A DNA stretch of 64,000 nt from Nonomuraea pusilla (GTDB lineage: Bacteria; Actinomycetota; Actinomycetes; Streptosporangiales; Streptosporangiaceae). The translations under genes were made by a program, and so were the position numbers. The notes beneath the pieces were generated by a model. The model was not told the DNA's origin and searched no databases. It saw nothing but the letters and a program-made list of their open reading frames with translations. Shown piece by piece: positions 40,095 through 47,859 of this stretch; the first letter of the stretch is position 1, and each line of letters starts with the position of its first letter. The DNA lies in the NCBI RefSeq assembly GCF_900109355.1, contig NZ_FOBF01000013.1, positions 183,998 to 247,997 of the forward strand. Reading direction: 5' to 3'.

Positions 40095-41123
40095 GTGCAG
40101 GATTCCGGCGTCCTCCTGGAGGAGGGCGATCTCGAACTCATCGACGCGCTCCAGATCAACCCGCGGGCGAGCTGGGTGGACGTCGGCGCGGCGATCGGCA
40201 CCGACCCCGTGACGGCGGCCCGGCGCTGGCGGCGGCTGAACGCTGCGGGCGAGGCGTGGACGACCGTCGCCCTGGGGCGGCGCCAGATGCACGCGATGAG
40301 CGTGGCCTTCCTGGAGATCGGCTGCGCGGCCGGCGCGGCGGTGGAGGTCGCCGACGCGCTCGCCCGGCAGGGCCACCTCATCACGGTGCAGCACGTCGCC
40401 GCCGATCACGACCTGTTCGCGATCGCCGTCGCCGCGTCGATGCCTGCGCTGGCCGACCACCTCCTGACCGGGCTGCCGCGGGTGCCCGGCGTGGCGAAGG
40501 TCCGCACGCACCTCGCCACCCGCGTGTTCGAGGCGTCGTGCCGCTGGCGGCTGCGGGTGCTGCCGCCCGGCGCGGCGCGGACCCTGGCCAGGCCGGCGGG
40601 CCAGGCGCAGCCCGGCCGGCCGATGGACGGCGTGGACCGGCTGCTGTTCACCGCGCTGCTGCGCGACGGCCGGGCGTCGTACGCGGAGCTGGCGGACGCC
40701 GCGGGCGTCTCGGAGCGCACCGCGCAGCGCAGGCTGTCGCGGCTGCTGGCCTCGGGCGACCTCGACTTCCGCTGCGACCTGGCGCGCCCGCACGCGGGCT
40801 GGCACTCCTCGGCGGTGCTGTGGCTGCGGGTGCCGGACGGCCTGCTGGAGGAGACGGGCCGGGCGCTGCTCGGCTGGCCGGAGACCCGCACCTGCGCCGC
40901 GCTGGCCGGGGCCCGCAACCTGCTGCTGACGGTCGGCCTGCACGCGGTCTCCGACCTGCACCCGCTGGTGGTCCGCCTGGAGGAGCGGTTCCCGTACGCG
41001 ACGATCGTGGACCGGCAGGTGGTGCTGCGCCAGTCGAAGCTGTACGGGCGGCTGCTCGGCCCGTCGGGACGCTGCACGGGCGTCGTCCCGATCGACCCGT
41101 GGAGCGTCGGCGGGACGTCCTGA
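40095..41123 (+). CDS. Lrp/AsnC-family regulator with two domains in tandem
   Basis: A 342-residue double Lrp protein. Unit 1 has HTH DALQINPRASWVDVGAAIGT and TAARRWRRLNAAG followed by an effector (RAM) domain. Unit 2 begins at about residue 176 with DRLLFTALLRDGRASYAELA and SERTAQRRLSRLLASGDLDF followed by a second RAM domain. Ordinary Lrp proteins are about 150 residues, so this is a fused two-unit form, common in actinobacteria. The GTG start follows GAAGGG. It lies between the racemase gene and an amidase gene on the opposite strand, so amino-acid or peptide signals are likely. Confidence 0.87.
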   Translation: MQDSGVLLEEGDLELIDALQINPRASWVDVGAAIGTDPVTAARRWRRLNAAGEAWTTVALGRRQMHAMSVAFLEIGCAAGAAVEVADALARQGHLITVQHVAADHDLFAIAVAASMPALADHLLTGLPRVPGVAKVRTHLATRVFEASCRWRLRVLPPGAARTLARPAGQAQPGRPMDGVDRLLFTALLRDGRASYAELADAAGVSERTAQRRLSRLLASGDLDFRCDLARPHAGWHSSAVLWLRVPDGLLEETGRALLGWPETRTCAALAGARNLLLTVGLHAVSDLHPLVVRLEERFPYATIVDRQVVLRQSKLYGRLLGPSGRCTGVVPIDPWSVGGTS

Positions 41124-41132
41124 GATCGGCGG

Positions 41133-41149
41133 GCTCGGGGGCGCCGAGC
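41133..41149. terminator. Short hairpin between convergent Lrp and amidase genes
   Basis: GCTCGG (41133-41138), 5-base loop and CCGAGC (41144-41149). It lies in the 26-bp gap between the two stop codons. Weak, with no T-tract. Confidence 0.4.
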
Positions 41150-42328
41150 TCAGCGCGGCTCGGGGACGCCCGCCCCGGCCAGCTCGCGGCACAGTCCGGC
41201 GCGCAGCACGTCGGCCTCGGTGCGGCCGACGAGCTGCAGGTCGCCCACGGCCAGCGCGGACAGGCCGAGCGCCGAGACGACGGCGGTGAGGCGGCCCACC
41301 TCGCCGCGCACGGCCGCCTCGTCGCACCCGGCGCGCGGCGCGGGCCCGCCCAGCGTGGGCAGGGCGAGGAGGTCGACGCCGGTCATCGCGGCGGCGAACC
41401 GGGCGCGGGCCGCCGTCAGCTCCTCGACGGCCCGCCGGTACGCGCGGTGCCCGATGCCGCCCGCCGCCTCCAGCTTGCGCCGCACGCCCGCGCTGTAGCG
41501 GGCGGCGTTCGCGGGGAAGGTGGCCTCGTGCGTGCGCCGGGCCTGCGCGCCGACGATCGTCCAGTACGGCGCGAGGATGTCGTGCGGCAGCTCGATCTCG
41601 CGCGGCTCGGCGCCCAGGGCGGCGAGCTCGGCGGCCTGCGCGCAGCCCTCGGCGACCCCGACGACCAGCCCGTCCAGGCTCGGCGGCGGCTCGACCGCCT
41701 CGCCGGTGAGCGCGTGCCACACCCGGGCGCAGTCGGCGACGGAGGCGGTCATCGGCCCCACGACGTCGAACATCGGCGCGAGCGGCGCCACGCCCTCGGT
41801 GGACAGGACGCCGGCTCTGGGCCGCAGCCCGACGACGCCGCAGCAGGCGGCCGGGATGCGCACCGAGCCGCCGGTGTCGGTGCCCAGCCCGAACCGGGCG
41901 ATGCCGGCGGCGATGGCGGCGGCCGTCCCGCCGCTGGACCCTCCGGGGGCCAGGTGCGGGTGGCGGGGGTTGCGCACGTCGCCCCAGTGCGGGTTCTCGC
42001 TGGTGACGCCCCACGCGAACTCGTGCAGGTTGGCCTTGCCGACGAGCAGCGCGCCCGCGCCTTCCAGCAGTCCGACGCAGGGGGCGTCGGCGAGCGCCTC
42101 CTCGCCGCCGTACAGGGCGGAGCCGCGCGTGGTCGGCAGGCCGGCGACGTCGATCATGTCCTTGACGACGTACGTCCAGCCGCGCAGCGTGCCGCCGGCC
42201 GGTCGCGGGCGGCGCGGCAGCAGGTCGATGACCGGTTCCGCACCGGCCTCGATGAGGATGCCGTGCCCGGCGTGGAGGCGGATGGCCTGGGCGGACTCGG
42301 CGATCGCCGCCTCGTCTTCGGCGGTCAC
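41150..42328 (-). CDS. Amidase-signature family amidohydrolase
   Basis: A 392-residue amidase. The Ser-cisSer-Lys triad is visible: Lys56 in VVKDMID, cis-Ser131 in APGGSSGGTAAA, and nucleophile Ser155 in TDTGGSVRIPAA. The spacing between the serines is 24, as in GatA. GTG 42328 is chosen for its GAGGAG five bases upstream; the ATG at 42379 lacks a ribosome-binding site. It could hydrolyse amides of amino acids, aryl amides or indole amides. It lies in the peptide and amino-acid zone between the Lrp and LysR genes. Confidence 0.9.
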   Translation of the reverse strand: MTAEDEAAIAESAQAIRLHAGHGILIEAGAEPVIDLLPRRPRPAGGTLRGWTYVVKDMIDVAGLPTTRGSALYGGEEALADAPCVGLLEGAGALLVGKANLHEFAWGVTSENPHWGDVRNPRHPHLAPGGSSGGTAAAIAAGIARFGLGTDTGGSVRIPAACCGVVGLRPRAGVLSTEGVAPLAPMFDVVGPMTASVADCARVWHALTGEAVEPPPSLDGLVVGVAEGCAQAAELAALGAEPREIELPHDILAPYWTIVGAQARRTHEATFPANAARYSAGVRRKLEAAGGIGHRAYRRAVEELTAARARFAAAMTGVDLLALPTLGGPAPRAGCDEAAVRGEVGRLTAVVSALGLSALAVGDLQLVGRTEADVLRAGLCRELAGAGVPEPR

Positions 42329-42457
42329 GGGGCTCCTCGGGGGTAGGGCGGGCCCGGCGGCGCCCGCGGTGCGGGACATGCTGGCAGAAGCCCCGCGCCC
42401 CCGTCGAGACCCCCGGCCCGCGAGCCCCCGTCCGGGACGCGGGCCTCCCGTCCGGGG

Positions 42458-43333
42458 TCAGACGGCGAGGGCGTCCAGCAGCGAGCGCAGCCGGGCGGTC
42501 TCGCGGTCTGGGCGGACGAGCGCGAAGACGCTGCGGCTGGTGTTCAGCCACGGCACGTCGGCCACCACGACGTCGTCGCCGTGGTCGCGCAGCGCGAGGT
42601 CGGGGATGAGCGCCGCGCCCACCCCGGCCCTGATCAGGGCCATCGTGACCCTGAAGTCGTCGGAGTGGCAGGCCACGCGGGGGTGCAGCTGCCAGCGGGC
42701 GAACAGCGCGTCGAAGAAGCTCGCGTCGCTGCTGCCAGGATGGTGCATGATCCACGGCAGGTCGGCGAGCTGCTCCACCCGGTACGGCTCCAGGTCGCGC
42801 CAGCGGCGCGGCAGGACGACCTTGTAGCGGTCCTCGGCGATCCAGTGCCTGACCAGCGCGGGCGGCCAGGCCAGCCCGGCGTTGCCCACCTGGTAGACGA
42901 TGGCGGCGTCCGTCTCGCCGCCGGCGCCGAGGCGCGGGATGAGCTGGGACGGCTCGGCGACGGTGATCCTGACCCCTTCGCGTTCCTCCGGCTCCATGCG
43001 GCTCAGGACCCCGGCCAGGACGTCGGCGTAGCTGGGAAAGATGCCGAGCCGGATCTGCCGCTCGCTGTTCCTGTGCACGGCCTGCACGGTGGCGACCATG
43101 CGCTCGATGTCGGTGAGCACGGTCGTGGCGTGCCTGGCCAGGACCTCGGCGGCGCTGGTGGGCAGGACGCTGTGGGCGGAGCGGTCGAACAGCCTGACGC
43201 CCGTGGCGCGTTCCAGCGCGGCCATCTGCTGGGAGACGGCGGAGGAGGTGTAGCCGAGCCGGTTGGCCGCGGCGGCGAAGGATCCGAGCTGGACGACCTC
43301 CCGCAGGGTACGCAGGTGTTCCGGCTTCAGCAT
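42458..43333 (-). CDS. LysR-family transcriptional regulator
   Basis: A 291-residue LysR protein. HTH: LREVVQLGSFAAAANRLGYT and SSAVSQQMAALERATGVRLF. The effector domain (about 90-285) includes RIGIFPSYAD-like IRLGIFPSYADVLAGVL and a RAGVGAALIPDLALRDHGDD segment. It is divergent from the amidohydrolase and amino-acid transporter operon, and probably activates it in response to the transported compound. The 111-bp gap has two candidate dyads. Confidence 0.9.
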   Translation of the reverse strand: MLKPEHLRTLREVVQLGSFAAAANRLGYTSSAVSQQMAALERATGVRLFDRSAHSVLPTSAAEVLARHATTVLTDIERMVATVQAVHRNSERQIRLGIFPSYADVLAGVLSRMEPEEREGVRITVAEPSQLIPRLGAGGETDAAIVYQVGNAGLAWPPALVRHWIAEDRYKVVLPRRWRDLEPYRVEQLADLPWIMHHPGSSDASFFDALFARWQLHPRVACHSDDFRVTMALIRAGVGAALIPDLALRDHGDDVVVADVPWLNTSRSVFALVRPDRETARLRSLLDALAV

Positions 43334-43344
43334 AAGAGTTCCTT

Positions 43345-43374
43345 GGTCTCAGGACCGATAAATGTCGTGTTTAT
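43345..43374. promoter_or_regulatory. Two dyads in the LysR/amidohydrolase divergent region
   Basis: GGTC-TCAG-GACC (43345-43356) and ATAAA-N7-TTTAT (43358-43374) lie within the first 41 bases upstream of the LysR ATG. The second has the T-N11-A spacing usual in LysR boxes. They lie near the LysR promoter, as expected for autoregulation. Confidence 0.45.
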
Positions 43375-43444
43375 AGCGCTTCCGTCGGATTTTCGCCAAC
43401 CCTAAGGTGATGACACCCAGCACGCACCGACCACTGAGAGTCAC

Positions 43445-45013
43445 ATGAGCATCCGCGTCTACCGCAACGCCGCCATCCGCACCGGCGAACAGGGCACGCC
43501 TCCGGCCCAGGCCCTGGCCGTCGAGGACGGCCGCGTCCTGGCCGTCGGCGGCGAGGCCGAGGTCCGCGCGGCGGCCGGTCCCCGGGCCGAACTGATCGAC
43601 CTGGAGGGCGCCGCCGTCATCCCCGGGCTCTACGACGCCCACATCCACACCGCCCAGTACGCCCAGAGCCTCGGCGCGGTGGACCTGCGCGACGCGCGCT
43701 CCCTCGACGAGGCGCTGGCCAGGATCTCCGCCCACGCCGCTGGGCTGCGCCCCGGCGCCTGGCTGTTCGGCGGCCGGTGGAACAGCAACACCTGGGACCC
43801 GCCCGCGCAGCCCGACCGGCACGCGCTCGACTCGGTCTGCCCCACCCTGCCCGTCGCGCTGCCCAGCGTGGACGGTCACACCGTGTGGGCCAACACCGCG
43901 GCCCTGCGCCTGGCCGGCATCGACGCCTCCACCCCCGACCCGGCCGGCGGCGAGATCGTCAGGGACGAGACCGGCGAGCCGACCGGCATCCTGCGCGAGT
44001 CCGCCTCCTACCCGCTGCGCGACCTCATGGTCTCCCCCGACCTGCGCGACCTGCTGCGCACCGCCCAGGACGCGCTGCTCGCGCTCGGCCTGACCAGCGT
44101 CCACGACATCGACGGCGAGGACTGCCGCGCCGCCTACCTGGAGCTGCGCGACACCGGCGAGCTGAAGCTGCGCGTGCACAAGGCGATCCCCATGACCCAC
44201 CTGGAGGCGGCCGTCGCCGAGGGCCGCCGCACCGGGCAGGGCGACGACTGGTTCCGCACCGGACCCGTCAAGATCTTCAGCGACGGCGCGCTCGGCTCGC
44301 ACACCTGCCACATGAGCGAGCCCTTCGCCGGAGACCACGACAACACCGGCATCGCGGTCACCCCGTACGAGGAGCTCGTGCGGCTCTACCGCCTCGCCGC
44401 CGACGCCGGCATCGCCGTGGCCACCCACGCCATCGGCGACCAGGCCAACCACCTCGTCATCGACGCCTACGAGGCCGTCGGTCACACCCCCGGGCTGCGC
44501 CACCGCATCGAGCACGCCCAGCACCTGCTGCCCGCCGACCTGGCCAGGATGGCCAGGCTGGGCGTCGTCGCCTCGATGCAGCCGGTGCACTGCACCAGCG
44601 ACATCGACCTCGTCGACGCCCTCCTGGCGGGACGCGAGCTGGCCTCCTACGCCTGGCGCGGCATGCTGAACGCCGGCGTGGCACTGGCCTTCGGCTCCGA
44701 CGCCCCCGTCGAGCACCCCAACCCGTTCGCCGCGCTGTACGCCGCGGCGACCCGCACCAGGACCGACGGCACCCCCGCCGGCGGCTGGCAGCCCGAGCAG
44801 CGGCTCAGCATGGCCGAGGCGATCACGGCGCACACGCTCGGCTCGGCCTACGCCGCCGGCGAGGAGGACCGCAAGGGCGTCCTCACGCCCGGCATGCTCG
44901 CCGACTTCCTCGCGGTCGACACCGACCCGTACACCGAGCCCGCCGAGGCGGTGCTGCGCACCACGGTCCTGACCACCGTCGTCGGCGGCGAGGTCCGCTG
45001 GCAGCACCCGTAA
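43445..45013 (+). CDS. YtcJ-like metal-dependent amidohydrolase
   Basis: A 522-residue amidohydrolase superfamily enzyme. The metal-binding HxH is in LYDAHIHTAQYA (His66, His68). Later motifs are KIFSDGALGS (carbamylated-Lys-like region), ATHAIGDQANHLVIDAYEA, HRIEHAQ and FGSDAPVEHPNPFAA. Relatives (YtcJ, COG1574) hydrolyse N-substituted amino-acid derivatives, formamides or related amides. It is first in an operon with a polar amino-acid ABC transporter and divergent from a LysR gene, so it probably processes the imported compound or is secreted-substrate linked. No signal peptide is present. Confidence 0.9.
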   Translation: MSIRVYRNAAIRTGEQGTPPAQALAVEDGRVLAVGGEAEVRAAAGPRAELIDLEGAAVIPGLYDAHIHTAQYAQSLGAVDLRDARSLDEALARISAHAAGLRPGAWLFGGRWNSNTWDPPAQPDRHALDSVCPTLPVALPSVDGHTVWANTAALRLAGIDASTPDPAGGEIVRDETGEPTGILRESASYPLRDLMVSPDLRDLLRTAQDALLALGLTSVHDIDGEDCRAAYLELRDTGELKLRVHKAIPMTHLEAAVAEGRRTGQGDDWFRTGPVKIFSDGALGSHTCHMSEPFAGDHDNTGIAVTPYEELVRLYRLAADAGIAVATHAIGDQANHLVIDAYEAVGHTPGLRHRIEHAQHLLPADLARMARLGVVASMQPVHCTSDIDLVDALLAGRELASYAWRGMLNAGVALAFGSDAPVEHPNPFAALYAAATRTRTDGTPAGGWQPEQRLSMAEAITAHTLGSAYAAGEEDRKGVLTPGMLADFLAVDTDPYTEPAEAVLRTTVLTTVVGGEVRWQHP

Positions 45014-45025
45014 GGAGCACCCCCC

Positions 45026-45994
45026 ATGAAGACGCGTATCCTCACCACGCTCGCCGCCGGCGCGCTGCTGGCCGCCGCCACGGCGTGCGGCGCGCAGAGC
45101 CTCGACTCCGGCTCCTCCCAGGCCGCCGCGACGGCCCCCGCCGCCGCCCCTGACACGGCCGCCCTCGACCAGGCTCCCACCGAGGAGAAGGCCGCCGACG
45201 TCATCAACGCCATCACCCCCGACGCCGCCCTCGCCGCCAAGGTGCCCGCCAAGGTGAAGACGGAGGGGCTGAAGGTCGTCTCCTCCATCGGCTACCCCCC
45301 GATGGAGCTGTACGCCTCCGACGGCAAGACCGCGATCGGCCTCGACCCCGCCCTGGCCAGGGCCATCGCCAGGAAGCTCGGCGTGAAGGTCACCATCACC
45401 GACGAGGAGTTCAACTCCCAGATCCCCGGCGTCCTGACCGGCCGCTACGACTTCGTCATCTCCTCCATGACCGACAACAAGGAGCGGCAGGGCCAGGTCA
45501 CCTTCGTCGACTACGTGCGCGCCGGCGCCGGCATCCTCGTCAAGTCCGGCAACCCCGCCGGCATCGCCGGGCCCGCCGACCTGTGCGGCAAGACCGTCTC
45601 CGTCGTCGACAACGGCTCCTCGCTGGCGGCGCTCGAAGGCTACGCCGCCGACTGCACCAAGGCCGGCAAGAAGGGCGTGGACATCCTCAAGTTCCCCGGC
45701 GACCAGGAGGCGCTGCTCCAGGTGAGCAACGGGCGCGCCCAGGCGTCCATCACCGACTACGTCGTCGCGGCGTACAAGGCGGCCGACCCCAAGCTCGCGG
45801 TCGAGGCCATCGCGCTGGAGGGCACCGAGAGCCCCTGGGGCATCGGCATGAAGCCGGACAACAAGGAGCTCATCGACTCCGTCAAGGGCGCGCTCGACGC
45901 CCTGATCCAGAGCGGCGAGTACGGCAAGCTGCTCAAGGCGTGGAACCTGGACAAGCTGGCCGTCCAGTCGGCCGTGGTCAACGGCGGTCAGTGA
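45026..45994 (+). CDS. Polar amino-acid ABC transporter substrate-binding lipoprotein (family 3)
   Basis: A 322-residue binding protein. Signal sequence and lipobox TACG (Cys21) are followed by a low-complexity Ala/Pro linker. The family 3 core begins near residue 75 (GLKVVSSIGYPPMELYASDG), then DPALARAIARKLGVKVTITD, QIPGVLTGRYDFVISSMTDN and SPWGIGMKPDNKELIDSVKG. It should deliver an amino acid or close relative to the permease encoded next (GTGA overlap). TAAGGAG precedes the ATG. Confidence 0.92.
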   Translation: MKTRILTTLAAGALLAAATACGAQSLDSGSSQAAATAPAAAPDTAALDQAPTEEKAADVINAITPDAALAAKVPAKVKTEGLKVVSSIGYPPMELYASDGKTAIGLDPALARAIARKLGVKVTITDEEFNSQIPGVLTGRYDFVISSMTDNKERQGQVTFVDYVRAGAGILVKSGNPAGIAGPADLCGKTVSVVDNGSSLAALEGYAADCTKAGKKGVDILKFPGDQEALLQVSNGRAQASITDYVVAAYKAADPKLAVEAIALEGTESPWGIGMKPDNKELIDSVKGALDALIQSGEYGKLLKAWNLDKLAVQSAVVNGGQ

Positions 45995-46905
45995 CGGTGC
46001 GCACCGAACCCATCCCCGGCGCCACGGGCACCTCGGTGCCCGTGGCGCGGGCCGCCCGCTGGGGCCGGTGGCTCGCCGGGGCGATCGCGCTGCTCGTCGC
46101 CGGCTGGCTGGCCTACCTGGTCGTCGACAACCCGAACCTGCACTGGGACCAGGTCGCCGGCTACCTGTTCGACCCCCGCATCCTCGACGGCGTCTGGGTC
46201 ACCATCGAGATCTCCGTGCTGGCCACGGCGCTCGGGCTGGTGCTGGGCGTGGCCATCGCGGTGCTGCGGCTGTCGCAGAACCCGGTGCTCAGCGGCCTGG
46301 CCACGCTCTACATCTGGTTCTTCCGCGGCACCCCGGTGCTGGTGCAGCTCATCTTCTGGTACAACCTGGCGTTCCTCTTCCCCGAACTGGTGCTGAAGAT
46401 CCCGTTCACCGCGATCGGCCTGAAGTGGGACACCAACCAGGTGATGACCGGCTTCACCTCCGCCATGCTCGGGCTGGGGCTGAACCTCGCCGCGTACTTC
46501 GCCGAGACCGTGCGCGCCGGGATCCAGGCGGTGGACCGCGGCCAGACCGAGGCGGCGTACGCGCTCGGCATGACGCCGGCCAAGCGGATGCGGGTGATCG
46601 TGCTGCCGCAGGCGCTGCGCATCATCATCCCGCCGACCGGCAACGAGTTCATCTCCATGCTCAAGACCACCTCGCTCGTGTACGTGGTCGCCGGGCACGA
46701 CCTCATGACGAACGCCAGCCAGATCTACAAGACGAACAACCTGATCATGGAGCTGCTCATCGTGGCCAGCCTGTGGTACATGCTCATGACCGCCGTGGCG
46801 ACGTTCCTGCAGGGCAGGCTGGAGCGCCGGTTCGGCTCCGAGGCCGTACGGCTCGTGCGCAGCGGCGGCCTGTCGGCCCGGCTCCTGCCGAAGGCGGCCG
46901 CGTGA
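45991..46905 (+). CDS. Polar amino-acid ABC transporter permease
   Basis: A 304-residue permease of the HisM/GlnP type. After a cytoplasmic N-terminus there are five to six helices, with DGVWVTIEISVLATALGLVL (about 69-88), IWFFRGTPVLVQLIFWYNLA and the EAA loop TEAAYALGMTPAKRMRVIVL (about 185-204). A longer periplasmic section FPELVLKIPFTAIGLKWDTN is unusual but seen in some subfamilies. It starts with GTG in a GTGA overlap with the binding-protein stop. A single permease gene suggests a homodimeric channel. Confidence 0.92.
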   Translation: MTVRTEPIPGATGTSVPVARAARWGRWLAGAIALLVAGWLAYLVVDNPNLHWDQVAGYLFDPRILDGVWVTIEISVLATALGLVLGVAIAVLRLSQNPVLSGLATLYIWFFRGTPVLVQLIFWYNLAFLFPELVLKIPFTAIGLKWDTNQVMTGFTSAMLGLGLNLAAYFAETVRAGIQAVDRGQTEAAYALGMTPAKRMRVIVLPQALRIIIPPTGNEFISMLKTTSLVYVVAGHDLMTNASQIYKTNNLIMELLIVASLWYMLMTAVATFLQGRLERRFGSEAVRLVRSGGLSARLLPKAAA

Positions 46906-47792
46906 ACGCGCGGGAAGCCGGCCCGGAAAGGCGGCAGGACAGGCGGCAGGACACGCGGCCTGGCACGCGGACGGACCCGCGGCCGGACACCCGGGGGCCG
47001 GGCGCCGCTCCTGGCGAGCCGGTCGTGCTGGCCCGCGACGTGCGGATGGGCTACGGCGGCGTCCAGGTGCTGAACGGCGTCGACTTCACCGTCGCCCCCG
47101 GCGAGGTGAGCTGCGTCATCGGGCCGTCCGGCTCGGGCAAGTCCACCTTCCTCCGGTGCCTGAACGGGCTGGAGCCGGTGCTCGGCGGCAGCCTGCGCGT
47201 CCTCGGCGAGGAGGTGGGCCACACCCTGCGCGACGGCAGGTACCACCCCTGGACGCCGAAGCACTTCGCCGCGTTCCGCAGGAACATCGGCATGGTGTTC
47301 CAGCGCTTCAACCTGTTCGCCCACCAGAGCGCGCTGGACAACGTCGCCTGCGGGCCCGTCCACGTGCTCGGGCTGGCGCCCGCGAAGGCGCGCGAGCAGG
47401 CGATGGAGCAGCTGGAGCGGGTGGGCCTGGCCGCCCACGCGCACAAGCGGCCCCACCAGCTGTCCGGAGGCCAGCAGCAGCGCGTCGCCATCGCCAGGGC
47501 GCTCGCCATGAACCCCGCGCTGATGCTGTTCGACGAGCCGACGTCCGCGCTGGACCCCGAGCTGGTGGACGAGGTGCTGGAGGTCATGAGGGGGCTGGCC
47601 GCCGACGGGATGACGATGGTCGTGGTGACCCACGAGATCGGCTTCGCCGGCGAGGTCGGCGACTGGCTGGCGTTCTTCGCCGACGGCGTCGTGGTCGAGC
47701 ACGGCCGGCCCGCCGAACTGCTGGCCGACCCGCGCCACGAGCGGACCAGGGCCTTCCTGTCCAGCGTCCGCGCCGGCAAGACCCCCGCGTAA
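46902..47792 (+). CDS. Polar amino-acid ABC transporter ATP-binding protein
   Basis: A 296-residue ABC ATPase: Walker A GPSGSGKSTFLRCLNGLE, Q-loop MVFQRFNLFAHQSALDNV, signature LSGGQQQRVAIARALAM, Walker B MLFDEPTSALDPELV, H-loop VVTHEIGFA. GTG 46902 overlaps the permease stop. The first about 38 residues are a charged, Arg/Asp/Pro-rich extension from a 12-bp tandem repeat and are not part of the ATPase fold; the true start could be internal, but no better one is visible. A strong terminator follows. Confidence 0.92.
   Translation: MNAREAGPERRQDRRQDTRPGTRTDPRPDTRGPGAAPGEPVVLARDVRMGYGGVQVLNGVDFTVAPGEVSCVIGPSGSGKSTFLRCLNGLEPVLGGSLRVLGEEVGHTLRDGRYHPWTPKHFAAFRRNIGMVFQRFNLFAHQSALDNVACGPVHVLGLAPAKAREQAMEQLERVGLAAHAHKRPHQLSGGQQQRVAIARALAMNPALMLFDEPTSALDPELVDEVLEVMRGLAADGMTMVVVTHEIGFAGEVGDWLAFFADGVVVEHGRPAELLADPRHERTRAFLSSVRAGKTPA
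46929..46988 (+). repeat. 12-bp in-frame tandem repeat, five copies
   Basis: Units AGGCGGCAGGAC, AGGCGGCAGGAC, ACGCGGCCTGGC, ACGCGGACGGAC and CCGCGGCCGGAC. They encode RRQD/TRPD-like tetrapeptides at the N-terminus of the ATPase. Confidence 0.75.
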
Positions 47793-47809
47793 GAAGAGGC
47801 GGACTCCGG

Positions 47810-47840
47810 CGGGCCTTACCCGGCGACCGGGTAAGGCCCG
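47810..47840. terminator. Perfect 14-bp bidirectional hairpin terminator
   Basis: CGGGCCTTACCCGG (47810-47823), loop CGA and CCGGGTAAGGCCCG (47827-47840). It lies in the gap between the convergent amino-acid transporter and sugar-dehydrogenase genes. The long perfect stem and three-base loop are typical of strong terminators. Confidence 0.85.
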
Positions 47841-47859
47841 TACGTGTGGCCGCGTCCGC

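Noticed and set aside
42379..42379. ATG start for the amidase at 42379
   Set aside because: No ribosome-binding site and a non-conserved extension; the GTG at 42328 follows GAGGAG.
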